Below are positions 35,361 through 47,176 of a stretch of 64,000 nt of DNA, piece after piece. The notes beneath the pieces were generated by a model that was given only the letters and a program-made list of their open reading frames with translations, searched no databases and was not told where the DNA came from. The translations under genes and the position numbers were made by a program. Each line of letters opens with the position of its first letter. Position 1 is the stretch's first letter. This DNA is from Dipteris shenzhenensis (lineage: Eukaryota; Polypodiophyta; Polypodiopsida; Gleicheniales): assembly GCA_047967505.1 (NCBI GenBank), contig CM106540.1, one strand, 5' to 3'.

Positions 35361-35899
35361 AGCATCTCCCAGCTCTTGAGGCCAGTCTATTGCACAATGT
35401 TAGACCTCTTCACACACCTAGATTACACACTTTGCTTGACTCTTCTGACTTATATGCCCATAGTAACTCCTCCTTTCACTAGGGATCCTCTTCATCCTGG
35501 TCTTTGCGCTCTATACATCTTTGTGCCTCTATCATCTCCTACCAAAAGAAACCTACATAATGAGCTTGACAAATACCTTAGAGGAGCAGGGAAAACAATA
35601 GCTAGGGAAATTAATATTCACCGTCTCTGCTGACTTCAAGTAATACACCCACCATCGAAGCATGTCCTCCTTGCAGATATTTTTCTCCTTTAGGTCTATT
35701 TCTATGAGGATGCCATCCAACATCATTTTCAGATAGAACAACAACAGTCCAAAGTTATTTGGGTATGCCATATATTCATTGTAGGTGGATTGGTGTACAG
35801 AGTTTTGGGAATAGATTTCATAATGGGCTCTTAGTTGTATCTGCACTGCACTTAAATAGGGCTTAAAGTTCATTGAGCTCGACCTTCTCAATCTTTAGT
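35361..35899. other. Gene-free interval
   Basis: No repeat or convincing gene seen. The open frame at 35205-35633 begins in the LTR and has no recognisable content. Confidence 0.5.
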
Positions 35900-36125
35900 C
35901 TTATGTTAGTTTGGTAATCAAAATATTTGACTTCATTGAGCCCGACCTTCTCACTCTTCAGTCTCATGTTAGTTGTCTAATCAAAATATTTCATGTCACA
36001 TTAGTTGTCTAATTGAAATCTTTCGTCTCACATTAGTTCACTAATCAAAATTTTTTAGTCTCACATTAGTGATCTAATTGAAATCTTTTGTCTCACATTA
36101 CTTGTCAAATCAAAATCTTTCATCT
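35900..36125. repeat. ~36-bp tandem repeat, about six units
   Basis: Units read GTCTCACATTAGTTGTCTAA followed by TCAAAATCTTTC or a variant. The first units are longer because they include TTCATTGAGC(C/T)CGACCTTCTCA. Confidence 0.9.
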
Positions 36126-36276
36126 CATTATTATCACCACGGTGGCATGGATCAAAGGACACTATCTAGTCACATAGCTGAGAAAACATTGCCCAAGTAA
36201 ACTCTAGAGAAGATTAACAATTTAATAAATTACACTCAGATTACATAGATTACAATCTTAAGGACTCCTTTACTTC

Positions 36277-37220
36277 AGATTACATATCAAGGACTCCTTG
36301 TTGAGCTCCTTGATTGCAGGCTTGGTCCTCCTCAAGGCTCCTTTCTAGAATGGGACTGGTTCCTTCCTGTAGGGGCCCTCGGCCCCTCCTTTCATGCCGC
36401 TTCCTCTTTACTTGATTTGAGCTTCCTGGTTGCAGGCTCGGCCCTTCTTGCTCCTTTCCTGAAGGGGGATGGTTCCTCCCTTCAGGCTCCTTTTCTTCGC
36501 AGTCAGGCTTGGTCTTGGCCTTCTTCAATTTGAGCTCCTTATCTTTAAGAACTTTTGCCCAAATGGAAAATTGAGCTGTAGCATCTACTTTCTCGTCATA
36601 GATAGCTGTAGTAGCAGGCAGGCACATTTGATCTGTCCATGACCTCAACAATGGCAAATGACATTCTCTACAGCTAGATTTTGTATGCACAAACACTCCA
36701 AAGCAAAAATGGTACACAAGGTGGTAGCACGCAAGCCATCGGATACAACAGTCATCTATGATGGGAGTATGGCAGACCATGCATTTCGAACCCTACTGCA
36801 TAGTAGGATAGGCATTCAATTTAACTATTGCGGCCACCAATAACACAATCTTGCTCTATACATGATGAAGTTTCTTCTTGATTCCTTCCTCCCTCATCCT
36901 AAGGCTGCAGATGTTCTCCTTAATTTTCTCCACTTTTTGCTCACTCTGTGCAACAGCTTCATCTGAATCCCTCAGCATCTGTTGAAGCTATGTAAATTGC
37001 TGAAAAGCATCTTCATGGTCCATTTCCAAGACTTCCACTCTAGTTTGAAAATCACTCAGGATGGCAAACTGCTTTTCATAACTGTCGAAAGCCACAGTAA
37101 GCTCATGCAAACATCTATCCTGATCTTCTTGCACGGTCTTGTAGCTTGCTCTTTGTACTTCCAATAGTGTTTCAAAAAAACAACCCTCACCGTGGCTGCT
37201 ACAAATTGCTTCACCATGGT
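36277..37220 (-). pseudogene. Decayed coiled-coil plus RING-like zinc-finger gene
   Basis: One minus-strand frame can be followed from about 37190 to a stop at 36280 with three in-frame TAG codons (about 36992, 36862 and 36803). N-terminal part: a heptad-rich helix (FDSYEKQFAILSDFQTRVEVL, then SDEAVAQSEQKVEKIKENI). Then a Cys/His cluster, CMVC...LACYHLVYHFC...CREC, that fits a RING-H2-like finger with slightly odd spacing around the third and fourth pairs. The last 80 residues are charged and Pro/Gly-rich with KRKRHERRGRG. I do not know the gene; coiled-coil/RING proteins are often ubiquitin ligases, but this is inference. The stops make a working product unlikely. The intact part after the last stop is 166 codons (36280-36780). 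Confidence 0.5.
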
Positions 37221-37229
37221 GGTGGTTAG

Positions 37230-37734
37230 AACTTCTCAGAAGGTGACTTTCTACAAGAGAAAGCCACTGATGTAGTAAAGGTAGCGCAACTTGAGAAAAG
37301 TCTCAGGGAAGGTGCAAAAGCCAAGGTAGAGCAGGCACAAGTGAGGGCCTTATAGGCACAAGAGCAAGCTGAGGCCGCTACAAAATTGGCCAACATGGAA
37401 AGGCATAGAAGATAAGAAGCAGAGAATTAAGCGCATGAAGGAGCTCCGAGATACGCTCAAAGAAGTGAGAAATGATGGGGACATGGTGGACAAGGAGCTA
37501 GAAAAGATACAAAAGGATCTTGAAGAGTAGGGAGCCGAAAAGGAAGGTCTTTACAAATGGCTTCACAACATGCAGAACGCATTGAACATTGAAAAAGATC
37601 GGATGATGGAGGAGCTGAAAAGGGAGAATGCAGAAACCAGAAAGGTGATGCAAGAACTGCAAGAGAGCTTCAATGCCAGGAAGGATGGGATAGAGAGCAA
37701 CCGGGGTAGAGAAGAAAATGAGGCATCTCCCTAG
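37230..37734 (+). pseudogene. Decayed coiled-coil coding remnant
   Basis: Heptad-like, Lys/Glu-rich reading on the plus strand: VAQLEKSLREGAKAKVEQAQ near 37278; MKELRDTLKEVRNDGD from 37435 to a stop at 37528; then NALNIEKDRMMEELKRENAE in the same frame to a stop at 37732. Several stops and a frame change interrupt it. It points away from the minus-strand coiled-coil gene directly to its left. I recognise no family. Confidence 0.4.
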
Positions 37735-38379
37735 GCCAATAAGGATGCAGAGAGCAGCGATGGTGGAGATCTGCTTATCGTATTGCTCAAAAATCCCTTT
37801 AAGGTAAGATGCCATCAGGTGCATTGCAACTCCAGTGGAATGAGATGACAATTGGGATTTGTCATCCACACAATTCTTTAGGTTGGTTAACATGCTCTTG
37901 GAGATCGCCCTTGAGAAAGATACATCACGTCCTTTCAGTTGCTCTACTACTACTTGAACATCCTAGAACTTGCAGGTTCCTCTCGTATTAAGAAAGAAGT
38001 GAATGGTCTCCTTCAGCACATCTTGGAGTCTATTGGCAAGTTCAAAATCTTGACTCCAGCATCTTTACTAATCTGAGCGTTGGGGTATATGTCTAGAAAA
38101 TCCTATCTCTTCCACTGCCTCTCAAAAAAGTGTGCTTATTGCAAACTGCCTCCAGAAATTCCTAGAGCATTTTCAATCACGCTTTCATTGCTGATAATCT
38201 TCTAACCTTGACAGGCTAGTTACCACTCCTTCATGTTCACCTCCTGTACCAACCTGGTGAAGTTTTGGAGAGCATCCAAATTGGGCTTTTGAAGAGCGAG
38301 AGAGGAGCTCCCATATGTCACAATTTCAAGGTGGCTCTCACACTATGCTATAGAGGGGGAGGAAAGATTGTGTGAGGAG
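37735..38379. other. Gene-free interval
   Basis: No gene or clear repeat recognised. A degenerate CTCC/TTGAAG-rich stretch only. Confidence 0.45.
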
Positions 38380-38760
38380 CACCTGGACTATGTAGGGTCC
38401 ATTATGAGAGGAGATAGAAGTTGCAAGAAGAGTGCAAGGGAGATAGAAATGGTCGACAGGGATAGAAGATGAAACAGTGAAGGAAATGGAATAGTGGAGG
38501 CTTGAGTTTGTAGTCCGATTGCAAGGGAGAAAGAAATGGTCGAGAGGGATAGAAGATGAAGTAGTGAAGGAAATGGAATAGTGGAGGCTTGAGATTGCAA
38601 GGGAGAATGAAACGATCGAGAGGCATAGAAGATGAAACGGTTAAGGGAATAGAATAACACTTTCTAGCCCAACTACACTGTCAAGGTGAGAGCCACCACG
38701 GTGGTTATAGCCCGACTACTATCAAGGTGAGAGCCATCGTAGTGGTTGGCCCAAATTCTG
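38380..38760. repeat. Tandem repeats of ~76-87 bp and ~43 bp
   Basis: GCAAGGGAGA(T/A)(A/T)GAAA recurs at 38434, 38521 and 38597, each followed by GATAGAAGATGAA. Then TCAAGGTGAGAGCCA(C/T)C occurs twice (38679 and 38722). Confidence 0.88.
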
Positions 38761-39660
38761 ACTAATTCAAGGCGGCATTACTGACTTGCATGGTAATAAA
38801 TTAGAGGTGGTGGCATCAAAGATTCCCAGCCATGCCTATGGTAGCGACAGCTAAGACCCACTGAGTTGGCAGTTAATTACTAGCCAGCGTAGTGGCCCGC
38901 AATTACTTAGCTTCAAGTTACCACCACCAGCCTTGCATGCATGATTACTATGAGTGCAGTAAATTACCAGTCATCGGGCTTTTATGCTCAGTAGAGTACT
39001 AGAGTGCATGGTAATGAGGTATTAGAGGCGATTAGGCTTCATGATTTACTTTTGTGGGAGTTACTGCCTGATGGTGGTGGCTGTCATTAGCCACGTCTGT
39101 CATGGCTAACGATTCCGCCATGGCACCGCTCACCCACCACCATGCTTAAGCATGCATGATCACTACAAGTGTAGTAAAAATTACCAATCATTGGGCTTGC
39201 ATGCTCAGTAGATTACTATAGTGCATGGTAATGAGTGATTACAACCATGTCTCTCATGGCTACGATTCCACTAGGCTGGTAGTTAAAATTACTAGCCACT
39301 ACTCACCCAAGCTTAAGCATGCATGATCACTACGAGTGTAGTAAAAATTACCAGTCATCGGGCTCGCATGCTGAGTAGAGAACTAGAGTTCATGGTGATG
39401 AGTGATTAGAGCTTCATGATTTACCTTTGTGGTAATTACTACATGGTGGTGGTGGCTCTCATCAACCACATCTATCATGGCTAAGATTCCTCCGGGCTAG
39501 CAGTTAATTAGCATCAGCCACTGGAGGGGCATCACATGGCATCTTCTTCATGATTACCAGCCCGTCTAGGGTGGCACCTAAGATTCCACTGCAGTGGCTT
39601 GCAATTAATATGGATGGAACCCTGGGCTCCAGCCACCATGGTGGCTCAAACTTTATAATA
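38761..39660. repeat. Three diverged repeats of ~170-215 bp
   Basis: GCATGCATGAT(T/C)ACTA recurs at 38935, 39150 and 39317, followed each time by GTAAAA-or-GTAAATTACCA, ATCGGGCT and GCATGCT(C/G)AGTAGA. No gene. Confidence 0.75.
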
Positions 39661-40790
39661 TCTATAAGATCCATGGCATTTGGCATTTTACTATGTTGCT
39701 CTGATCCGCCCATGCTCTGCTACTTTGCTCCACATGCTCTGCTACTTTACTCTACACACCTCCTGTAGCTCTTTCTACCCCTACTTTACTTTGCTCCATG
39801 CTCCCTCATCCAACTCTCATCACTCATCTACTGCCCTGCTCATTTACTACTCACCCACTCATCTTCAGCATGCATACTACCACCCCCCCTTGATGCTCTA
39901 TGATCCCAATGTTATCTTCCTTCTCATATAAGGTGATTGTGTTGCACTCATCTGGAGTAGAAATGCTAGCACTAGTGGAGACCCTTCAATCCCACAGTCG
40001 ATTCCCCACACATCTACATGTCACCACCTTAGATGACAGAGGGCCTCTTTATGGCTGTGCTTTATGGGTTCCCCCTAGATGTCGATGAGGGCCTCAATAT
40101 TTTCATAGCAAAGTACTCTCAACTTGTTGGGGGGGCCATAATCCGAGTCCTGTCAATGTGCATGGTCTTCGGCCTCTCCATCGTATCCTCCTTTGGCTCC
40201 CTAAAAATGTTTAATGCAACAAGCTAGACTAGCAGAAAAATGAGTTATACAAATTCCCTCTTGCTTAGACGAGGCTCTCAGCAATGGCTGGATGTAATCT
40301 TTTGGTCTCTCAATGATCTTTTGGCTCACTGGATGTAATGTTTTGGTCTCTTTGGCATTTATGTAATCTCTTTTTATTCAATTTGAGGCTCTCAATATGC
40401 ATTATTGTTAACTTTTATATTTGAATGGTTATGGCTGCTATTTGTAATCTTTTGGCCTTTAAGGTTCTCAGCAATTGCCGAGTATTTATAAATGTAAGAT
40501 CCTCTATTCAATTTTTGCTCGGTATAAGCTGATAATTTTTATATAACCTGTTATTGGACGTAGATGTACATTATACTCTCTTTTGCTCAATTTTCACTCG
40601 ATAAATTATACTTTTGCCCTCATTTATATTTACTGCAACAAGGACTAAAATACTAGGAAACAAGGACTTGAATTTTCTTGGTTTATGACCAAAATAATGC
40701 TAAAATAAGTCCAACAACCCCACCGTTGTGGTTGCATGGAGATACATCTAGAAAAATACAATTAAACTTTCAAAAAATTCAATTGATGAT
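39661..40790. other. Gene-free interval
   Basis: A few short direct repeats (CATGCTCTGCTACTTTGCTC; TCTTTTGGTCTCT(C/T)), otherwise no gene or recognised element. Confidence 0.45.
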
Positions 40791-40922
40791 ATGGCCCTTA
40801 AGGGGTCCCCTCTAGGGGCAAGGGCCATATCAACATGCCATTTCTATCTAGTGGCATCCTGGATATTGTATAATGTATGTCGAGATGGCCCTTGCCCCTA
40901 GAGGGGACCCCTTAAGGGCCAT
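40791..40922. repeat. 38-bp perfect inverted repeat with 56-bp spacer
   Basis: Arms 40791-40828 and 40885-40922 are exact reverse complements. Each arm is itself nearly palindromic (starts ATGGCCCTT, ends AAGGGCCAT, with AGGGGTCCCCT inside). It could fold into a strong hairpin or cruciform. No target duplication was seen around it, so a MITE is not proven. Confidence 0.95.
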
Positions 40923-41089
40923 GTTGGTTGCACAAGAGAATAAATTTTCCTTGGTACACAAATATATAACACAAAGAACCAGCACGGTGGCTTTCATAGA
41001 TCTCCTTCTGTTTGCCAACGCACTATTTGAACATCATAGACCTCCCCTAGTAATACATAAAAATAGGTAACGGAGCTATAAATCCAAGT

Positions 41090-41580
41090 AGTACAGTGGT
41101 CTCTTCAAGACAACGTTGAATTCTGGGCGATGACAGGTTGTTAGGCCAGAGACAACGCTGAGGCGATGCTCAGAATGATAGATTGCATCTCATTACTATG
41201 CCAAAAACCAACGCCGAGGTCTCTCCAAGCCAACCTATGATTTGCATGGGCTCCAAGCAAAGATGCGGCAAGAGACTGCACAATGACAGGTGGTCAGGCC
41301 AGAGACTGTGCTGCAGCGATGTTCAGAATCGTAGATTGCATCTAATTATTATGTCAAGAACCAGCATGGTGGTCTCTCCAATCCAACCTTTAATTTTAAT
41401 GATCTGCATGGGTGCGGTGCCCAGTGACAGGTGGCAAAGCTACGGCAAAGGGCTACATGATGATAAGCGATTAGGTGACATAGGCCAGAGACTTTGCTAC
41501 ATGAAGCAGTGCAGAGATGCCGTGTGTCAAGCTATGCAGTGTTCTAAATAAATAGATTGCGTCTCATTATTACGCCAGTG
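41090..41580. repeat. Diverged repeats of ~155-220 bp
   Basis: TAGATTGCATCT(C/A)ATTA and GGCCAGAGAC recur (about 41180, 41333 and 41552; and 41146, 41279 and 41483), with GTGACAGGTGG-like pieces between. Confidence 0.75.
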
Positions 41581-42589
41581 TGCCTTCATGACATCGAGAA
41601 AATTTTTGACGAGAGCGCGGGTCCGCGTAAAATTTAAATATTCACCGAAGAGCGCATCATGTCACAACCCCAAAATGGCCCCCAAAATAGTTTCACGATT
41701 GGCTACCCAAGCAAACGTTGACCCTAACAAATAAAAGCAAAAAAAATATTGAGTTATGTTATACAAACTCTCAAAGAAGTCACTTACAATATGTTCTATG
41801 CTCTGAAAGATACTTTGGATTATCCAAGAAGGCGACCTCTTTATGCATCTATACATGTTTAGAGATGCTCATAAACAAAATTTCAATAATAAATAAGGTG
41901 TCATTCAACTTGATATGTTTCATGCCCATCTAGTGATAATGTTTGCCATTCCTCTTGTCTTTGAATAATAAATGGAATTCCTGTTTTCTCCAAAAATAAC
42001 TTCAATGTCTCATGGCACTGTTTTGTAGTCTCAAATTCTACAAGATACCATATGTCTCTCATATTAGACTCAGAAATATTTCTCAACTTCCTCATTCCCT
42101 TAAACAAAGGCTAAGGTTTTTTTCATAATATAGATAGTCACTCTCTTTATCTTCTTCTCTTTGACTAACTGAGCTTCATCCATTTTGATAACAAGAATGA
42201 GCTTACCATGATTGCACTATGAACAATGAATGTGAAAAATAGTTAGCATATGTAGGATATAGAAAATGAATGTAAGTAAAGTGCAATGATGTGATCGACT
42301 TCCTCTTACCATATTCTATCATTTGATAGAGTTTGATGGCTCACTATAGTTTCTCGACATCAAAGTAAATATTGCTAAAAGCATTCATGTTAAATCATTG
42401 CACACCAAATTCCTTCTAACTTTTCCAAGTCATTATGCCACTCAAACAATGCTATTCCCAAAGCATTTATCTAGTAGTTCTATTGTTTCTTGCCATGCAA
42501 GCTTTACAAACCAAGGTGTGGGTAATGGAACTATAAATTTATTAAGTTTCCCATAAGATTAGACTTGAAAATTTTTAAATAGATCTATA
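41581..42589. other. Gene-free interval
   Basis: Contains the small palindrome CGCGGGTCCGCG at about 41617. Otherwise no gene or repeat recognised. Confidence 0.45.
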
Positions 42590-43890
42590 AGCTTGATGAA
42601 TTACACTAGCAACATCACAAGCTCCAAGAATCTCTTTGCATCTGCAATGCCCTTGAAGTCCTTTATCACCTCTTTGGGAACTTGCAATGTAGGCATTTGT
42701 GCCTTGGGCCTTTTCACATCCCAATGGCATCACTTTGCTTCAATATATGGGCTAGAGTGTATGAATACTCAATATCATCCATGTCCATTCTTCCCATCAC
42801 ATCTTCCATGAAATTCTTGAAGAAGAGCACAAGTGAATATTAGCAAAAACAATTTACCACAAGAGTAAGAAATCTAGCACCACCTGTGAGTGCCAAAGCT
42901 TTAATAGATTGTAATTGTCTTTTTTCTATCCTTGAATCCCGAAAGTTTTTTCTTCATCTTTTTCTCTTGCTCTATTGTCTTCTCCCATTCCTTCTCCATG
43001 GCCTATTGAATTTAGCTATAGATAGATCGTTCCAAAGGTCTTTTTTGTTTCACATAGCTTGTGAACTGATTCTTGCCGTTCCTATCACCTTAAGTCCAAT
43101 GCATGCCGCTCTAAGTCCAATGCATTATCTTTGCCATGAAGATCCTTGTTTTGATTTTTAAGCTCTTGTATAGAGTTGTGCATTGCAATAATGGTACTAC
43201 TTCCTAAATATGCTAATTGTTATGACTCAACTCTATGCAACTTGCAAGCTTGCATAGCCATTACTTGAGCATGCTTTAATTGATTACAATTACCAAGAAA
43301 GCCAACATGTCTGTTGCCAATAGACTAGAAAAGTTCATGCATTGTATAAAAAGGAGGGTTTTTTTGGGTGCCAAGGTCCATAGGATACAAGGTCCCTTCC
43401 CCATAAAGGGTAAGATTATTCTTTCCTTGCAAACAAACAGTGTAGCACACATTTTTAGAAGTTCCCTTGAATCCCAAACTACATTTGCATTAAGGTCCAA
43501 TATAGATTTGTGCATTGTAATAATGGTACAACTTCCTAAATATGCTAATTGTTATGATTTAGCTTTATGCACCTTTCAAGCTTGCATAGCCATTACTTGA
43601 GCGTGCCTTAATTGATTACAATAAGCAAGAAAGGTAGCATGTCTATTGCCAACAGATTGGACAAGTTCATGCATTGTATGAAAAGGAAAGTTCTTTTGGG
43701 TGCCAGGGTCCATAGGATACAAGGTCCCTTCCCTCCAAAGGTTAAGATTATTATTTCCTTGCAAACAAAGAGTGTAGAACACATTTGTAGAAGTTCCCCT
43801 GAATCCCAAACTACATATGCTGGCATATTCAACATCAAACTATATATTCCCATGGTACTTGTTGGAGATGTCCTCTAATGATGCCATGAG
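42590..43890 (-). pseudogene. Decayed coiled-coil gene with an internal ~330-bp duplication
   Basis: Reading down from MASLEDISNKYHGNI (start near 43888, stop soon after), one frame gives GFRGTSTNVFYTLCLQGNN, REGTLYPMDPGTQKNFPFHT and HELVQSVGNRHATFLAYCNQ, then QACK. The same block follows again about 330 bp further on with changes and a stop (...GTSKNVCYTVCLQGKNN..., HELF*SIGNRHVGFLGNC). Downstream come KDLHGKDNALDLERHALDLR and QAMEKEWEKTIEQEKKMKKK, a likely coiled coil, and VPKEVIKDFKGIADAKRFLEL near 42660. I do not recognise the protein. Stops and frame changes mark it as decayed, though some breaks may be introns. Confidence 0.45.
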
Positions 43891-43909
43891 TAGTCAAAGA
43901 GTGTAGGGA

Positions 43910-44285
43910 GGTACTAAAAGAAGGTAAGAATATGGATTAAGGCATGGAGTAGTAGGAATGTAGAAGCAATAGGCAAGAAGGAGGAGAAGAAGTAGGAGTA
44001 GGCATGGAGGAGGAGAAGGAGAAGACATGGAGGAGAATTAGGTAGAAGAGAGCACCGGTTTTGGAGGAGCAGTAAGAGAGAGCACCATGTTTGGAGGAAT
44101 AGCAGATGTGGAGGAGGAAGAGAAGGAGGATCAAGCATGGAGGAGGAGGAGACGTGGAGGCATGGAGGAAGAGCAGGCAATGGAGCATGTAGGCATGGAG
44201 GAGGAGTCAAGGAGGAGGTAGCGGGAGAAGGAGGAGTAAGGGGAGTGAGGGAGAGGGTAGGAGGGAGGGATGAGAGAGGGTAATT
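43910..44285. repeat. Purine-rich (GGAGGAGAA) low-complexity tract
   Basis: The plus strand is made mostly of GGAGGAGAAG and CATGGAGGAG units. Open frames on the other strand (Leu/Pro/Ser-rich) are compositional. Confidence 0.85.
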
Positions 44286-45699
44286 TTTAAATTTTGAATT
44301 TTAAATTGGTGTGCTCACTTAGGTGTAAGAGGTGGGCTCACTTGTGGCCTTAATCCACATAGGTTGGGGGGTTTACAACTTAGGACTTCTTTGGACCTAG
44401 CATAGGGCTTTGGTTAGGCCTAATTCATTCCTTATGAGGCCCTTTTGATACCCCACATCTCCGATAATGAAATTCATGAAAGACATTGGATTACTCTACT
44501 AAGCTGAATCCAATAAAAACATGTGTGGATAAGATGGTGGTAGTGGATTATCAAATAGAGTTCAAAGGATTGCCTAAAAAATTAAAGCCACAACCAGAGA
44601 ATTGTATATGAGAGAATAAAAGTCATCACTTGTTTGCATTCATATCAGTCTTGGTGGCACAAGGGGTGTTCAACATGATCCAATTAGGATTCCTCATGGT
44701 GGATCATATGCATGATGACAATATGCCATGTTTAGCAAACTCTCTAAGAAGCACACAACAAACACATCTTTCACTTTTCCATACCTAATGCAAAAAAAAT
44801 AAAAAAGTACAACATTCTACTAATATTGTGAAACTAAAAAAATGATCTTGAAAACTTTCACCAAGATTTATAGAAATATATAAGCAAAGCTTCGGTAAAA
44901 ACATCCCTGGTCGTGTACATTGGGCTTCTAAATTTTTTCCAAAAAGATTCTCCTGCTCACATGTGGCATGTGCCACATTTGGGCTTCTAACATTTTTTAC
45001 AAATGAATTAAAAAAAAAGACTCTCCTCCATTAGAGCTTCTAATTTTATTTGTAAACGATAAAAAACATGACTCTTCTCCCGAGAGGGCAGCAGAGGGAG
45101 AAGGTAGGGAGTGGAGGGGAGGACAATGAAGGGAGGAGGTAGGGAGTGGAGAGAGAGAGAGCAGCAAAGGGAGGAGGTGGGAGTGGAGGGGAGGAAGCTA
45201 GGGACGAGAGAGAGGACATTAGAGGGAGGATATAACACTTGGTGATGTGTTATAATGTGAAATTCTGGCCACAACAAAATGAGTCAAGAGGATCTCAATT
45301 TGCTAGAGATTAAGTTGTAAGAAGAGTGACAAGCCCTTACTACCATCTAAAGAAATTCAAGAAGCCTTTTTGTTTAGTTTGGGGAATAGATTTGGAATTA
45401 GAGCTAGATGAACAAAGTGGCCCAATTTGTGGTAAAAAAGTGAACCCATCTTGTCTAATCCTTGAACAGTCTCTATTCCATTGATATTTCTATTGAAAAA
45501 CGTTCTGGAAAATTTACCAGAGTGGATATTTCCCCATCTTTATTGTCATTGAAACAAGCATCGAAAAGGTTACAAGGGACTTTCAGCAATGGATTTTATA
45601 ATCCAAATAGATGTTAATCTACCACATGGAGCTAATAGGGGCTCCATAAAATGTACTCACATAGTTTGATGAGTAGATCATAGCATTATGACAATGCAT
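44286..45699. other. Gene-free interval with a second purine-rich patch
   Basis: A purine-rich patch at 45075-45235 (GGGAGGAGGTAGGGAGTGGAG-like units, written here only as type). The segment around 44430 shares CTTATGAGGCCCTTTT with 14498. No gene recognised. Confidence 0.5.
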
Positions 45700-47176
45700 T
45701 ATGATTATTTTTCAACCAAAAGAGAGGATGCATGGGGGAAAACATGGAAATGTTCATCCTTGGCCATGCAAATGGGATCCGATGGCCATGATATCTTGCA
45801 CGGGCCTCAATATAGGTGACTTTAAGTCCCTTTCAAAGTATCATGGCCATAGTGTCCCATTTGCATGACTAGAATACCACTGAGGTATTTGTTTTTCAAC
45901 CACAAGAGGGGATGCATGGGCAAAACATGGAAATGTTAATTCTTGACCATGAAAGTGGGATCTGATGGCCATGATATTTTTCATGGGCCTCAATATAAGT
46001 TATTTTAAATCCCTTGAAAAGTATCATGTCCATTAGGTCCCGCTTGCAGGACTAGAATACCACCCAGACTGTTTTTTCAATAGAAGAGGGGATGCATGGG
46101 CAAAAACATGGACATGTTCAATCTTGACCATGCATAATGGGATCCGATGGCCATGATATTTTGCACAGGCATCAATATAGATGAATTTATGTCCCATGCA
46201 AAGTATCATGGCCATTAGGTCCCATTTTCATGATTAGAATACCATCGAGGCAGTTTTTTCTACCATAAGAGGGGATACATGCACAAAAACATGGAAATGT
46301 TCATGCTTGACCATCATAACTGGATACGATGGCCATGATACATTGTAGGAGCCATAATCTATGTGGTTTTAAGTCCCTTTCAAAATATCATAGCCATCGG
46401 TTCTCATTTCATGTCTAGATTACCATAGAGGAATGTTTTTGAACCAAAAGCGGGGATACATAAGCAAAAACATGGAAATATTACTTCTTGGCCATGTAAA
46501 TGGGATCTGATGGCCATGATATTTTTCATGGGACTCAATAGAGATGATTTTAAGTCCCTTGCAAAGTATCATAGCCATTAGAACCCATTTGCAGTATTAG
46601 AATACCACCAAAACATTTTTTCAAACCAAACGAGAGGATGCATGTGGAAAAACATGTAAATATTCATCCTTGCCCATGAAAATGGGATCCTGTGGCCATG
46701 AAATTCGCCTCAATCAAGGTTAATTTAAGTCCCTTGCAAAGTGTCATGGCCATCAAATCCCATTTGTGCAATTAGAAGACCACCAGTGCTTTTTTTTTAA
46801 CTAAAACAGGGGATCCATGGGCAAAAACAAGGAAAGGTTTTGGAAACACAAGAGAGGATACATGGGCAATTACTTGAAAATGTTCATTCATGACCATGCA
46901 AATGTGACCCAATGGCCATGATATTTTGGAGAGGCCTCAATATAAGTGAGTTTAAGTCCCTTGCGAAGTATCATGGCCATTGGGTCCCATTTGCATGACA
47001 AGAAGACCATCAATGAACTTTTATGAACCATGAGGGGCTACATGGGAAAAAAAATGGAAATGTTCATTCTTGGGCATGAAAATGGGATCGGATGGCCATG
47101 AACTTTTGCATGGGACTCAATATAGGTGATCATTAGTCTTCAAAAGTATCATGGCCCTTGGTCCTATTTGCATGAC
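45700..47176. repeat. Satellite B, second block: about eight copies, colinear with the first
   Basis: Markers at 45841, 46023, 46205, 46387, 46568, 46745, 46972 and 47149, same strand as the block at 27640-29590. Individual units match individual units of the first block in order. For instance, the units with TTTTTTCAATAGAAGAGG pair, those with the long T-run before AAC(C/T)AAAA pair, and those with GAACTTTTATGAACCA pair. One unit is lost here by a fusion at 46745-46972. Confidence 0.93.

Noticed and set aside
43914-44210. 98-codon Leu/Pro/Ser-rich minus-strand frame resembling a signal or membrane protein
   Set aside because: It is the reverse reading of a GGAGGA-rich low-complexity tract.
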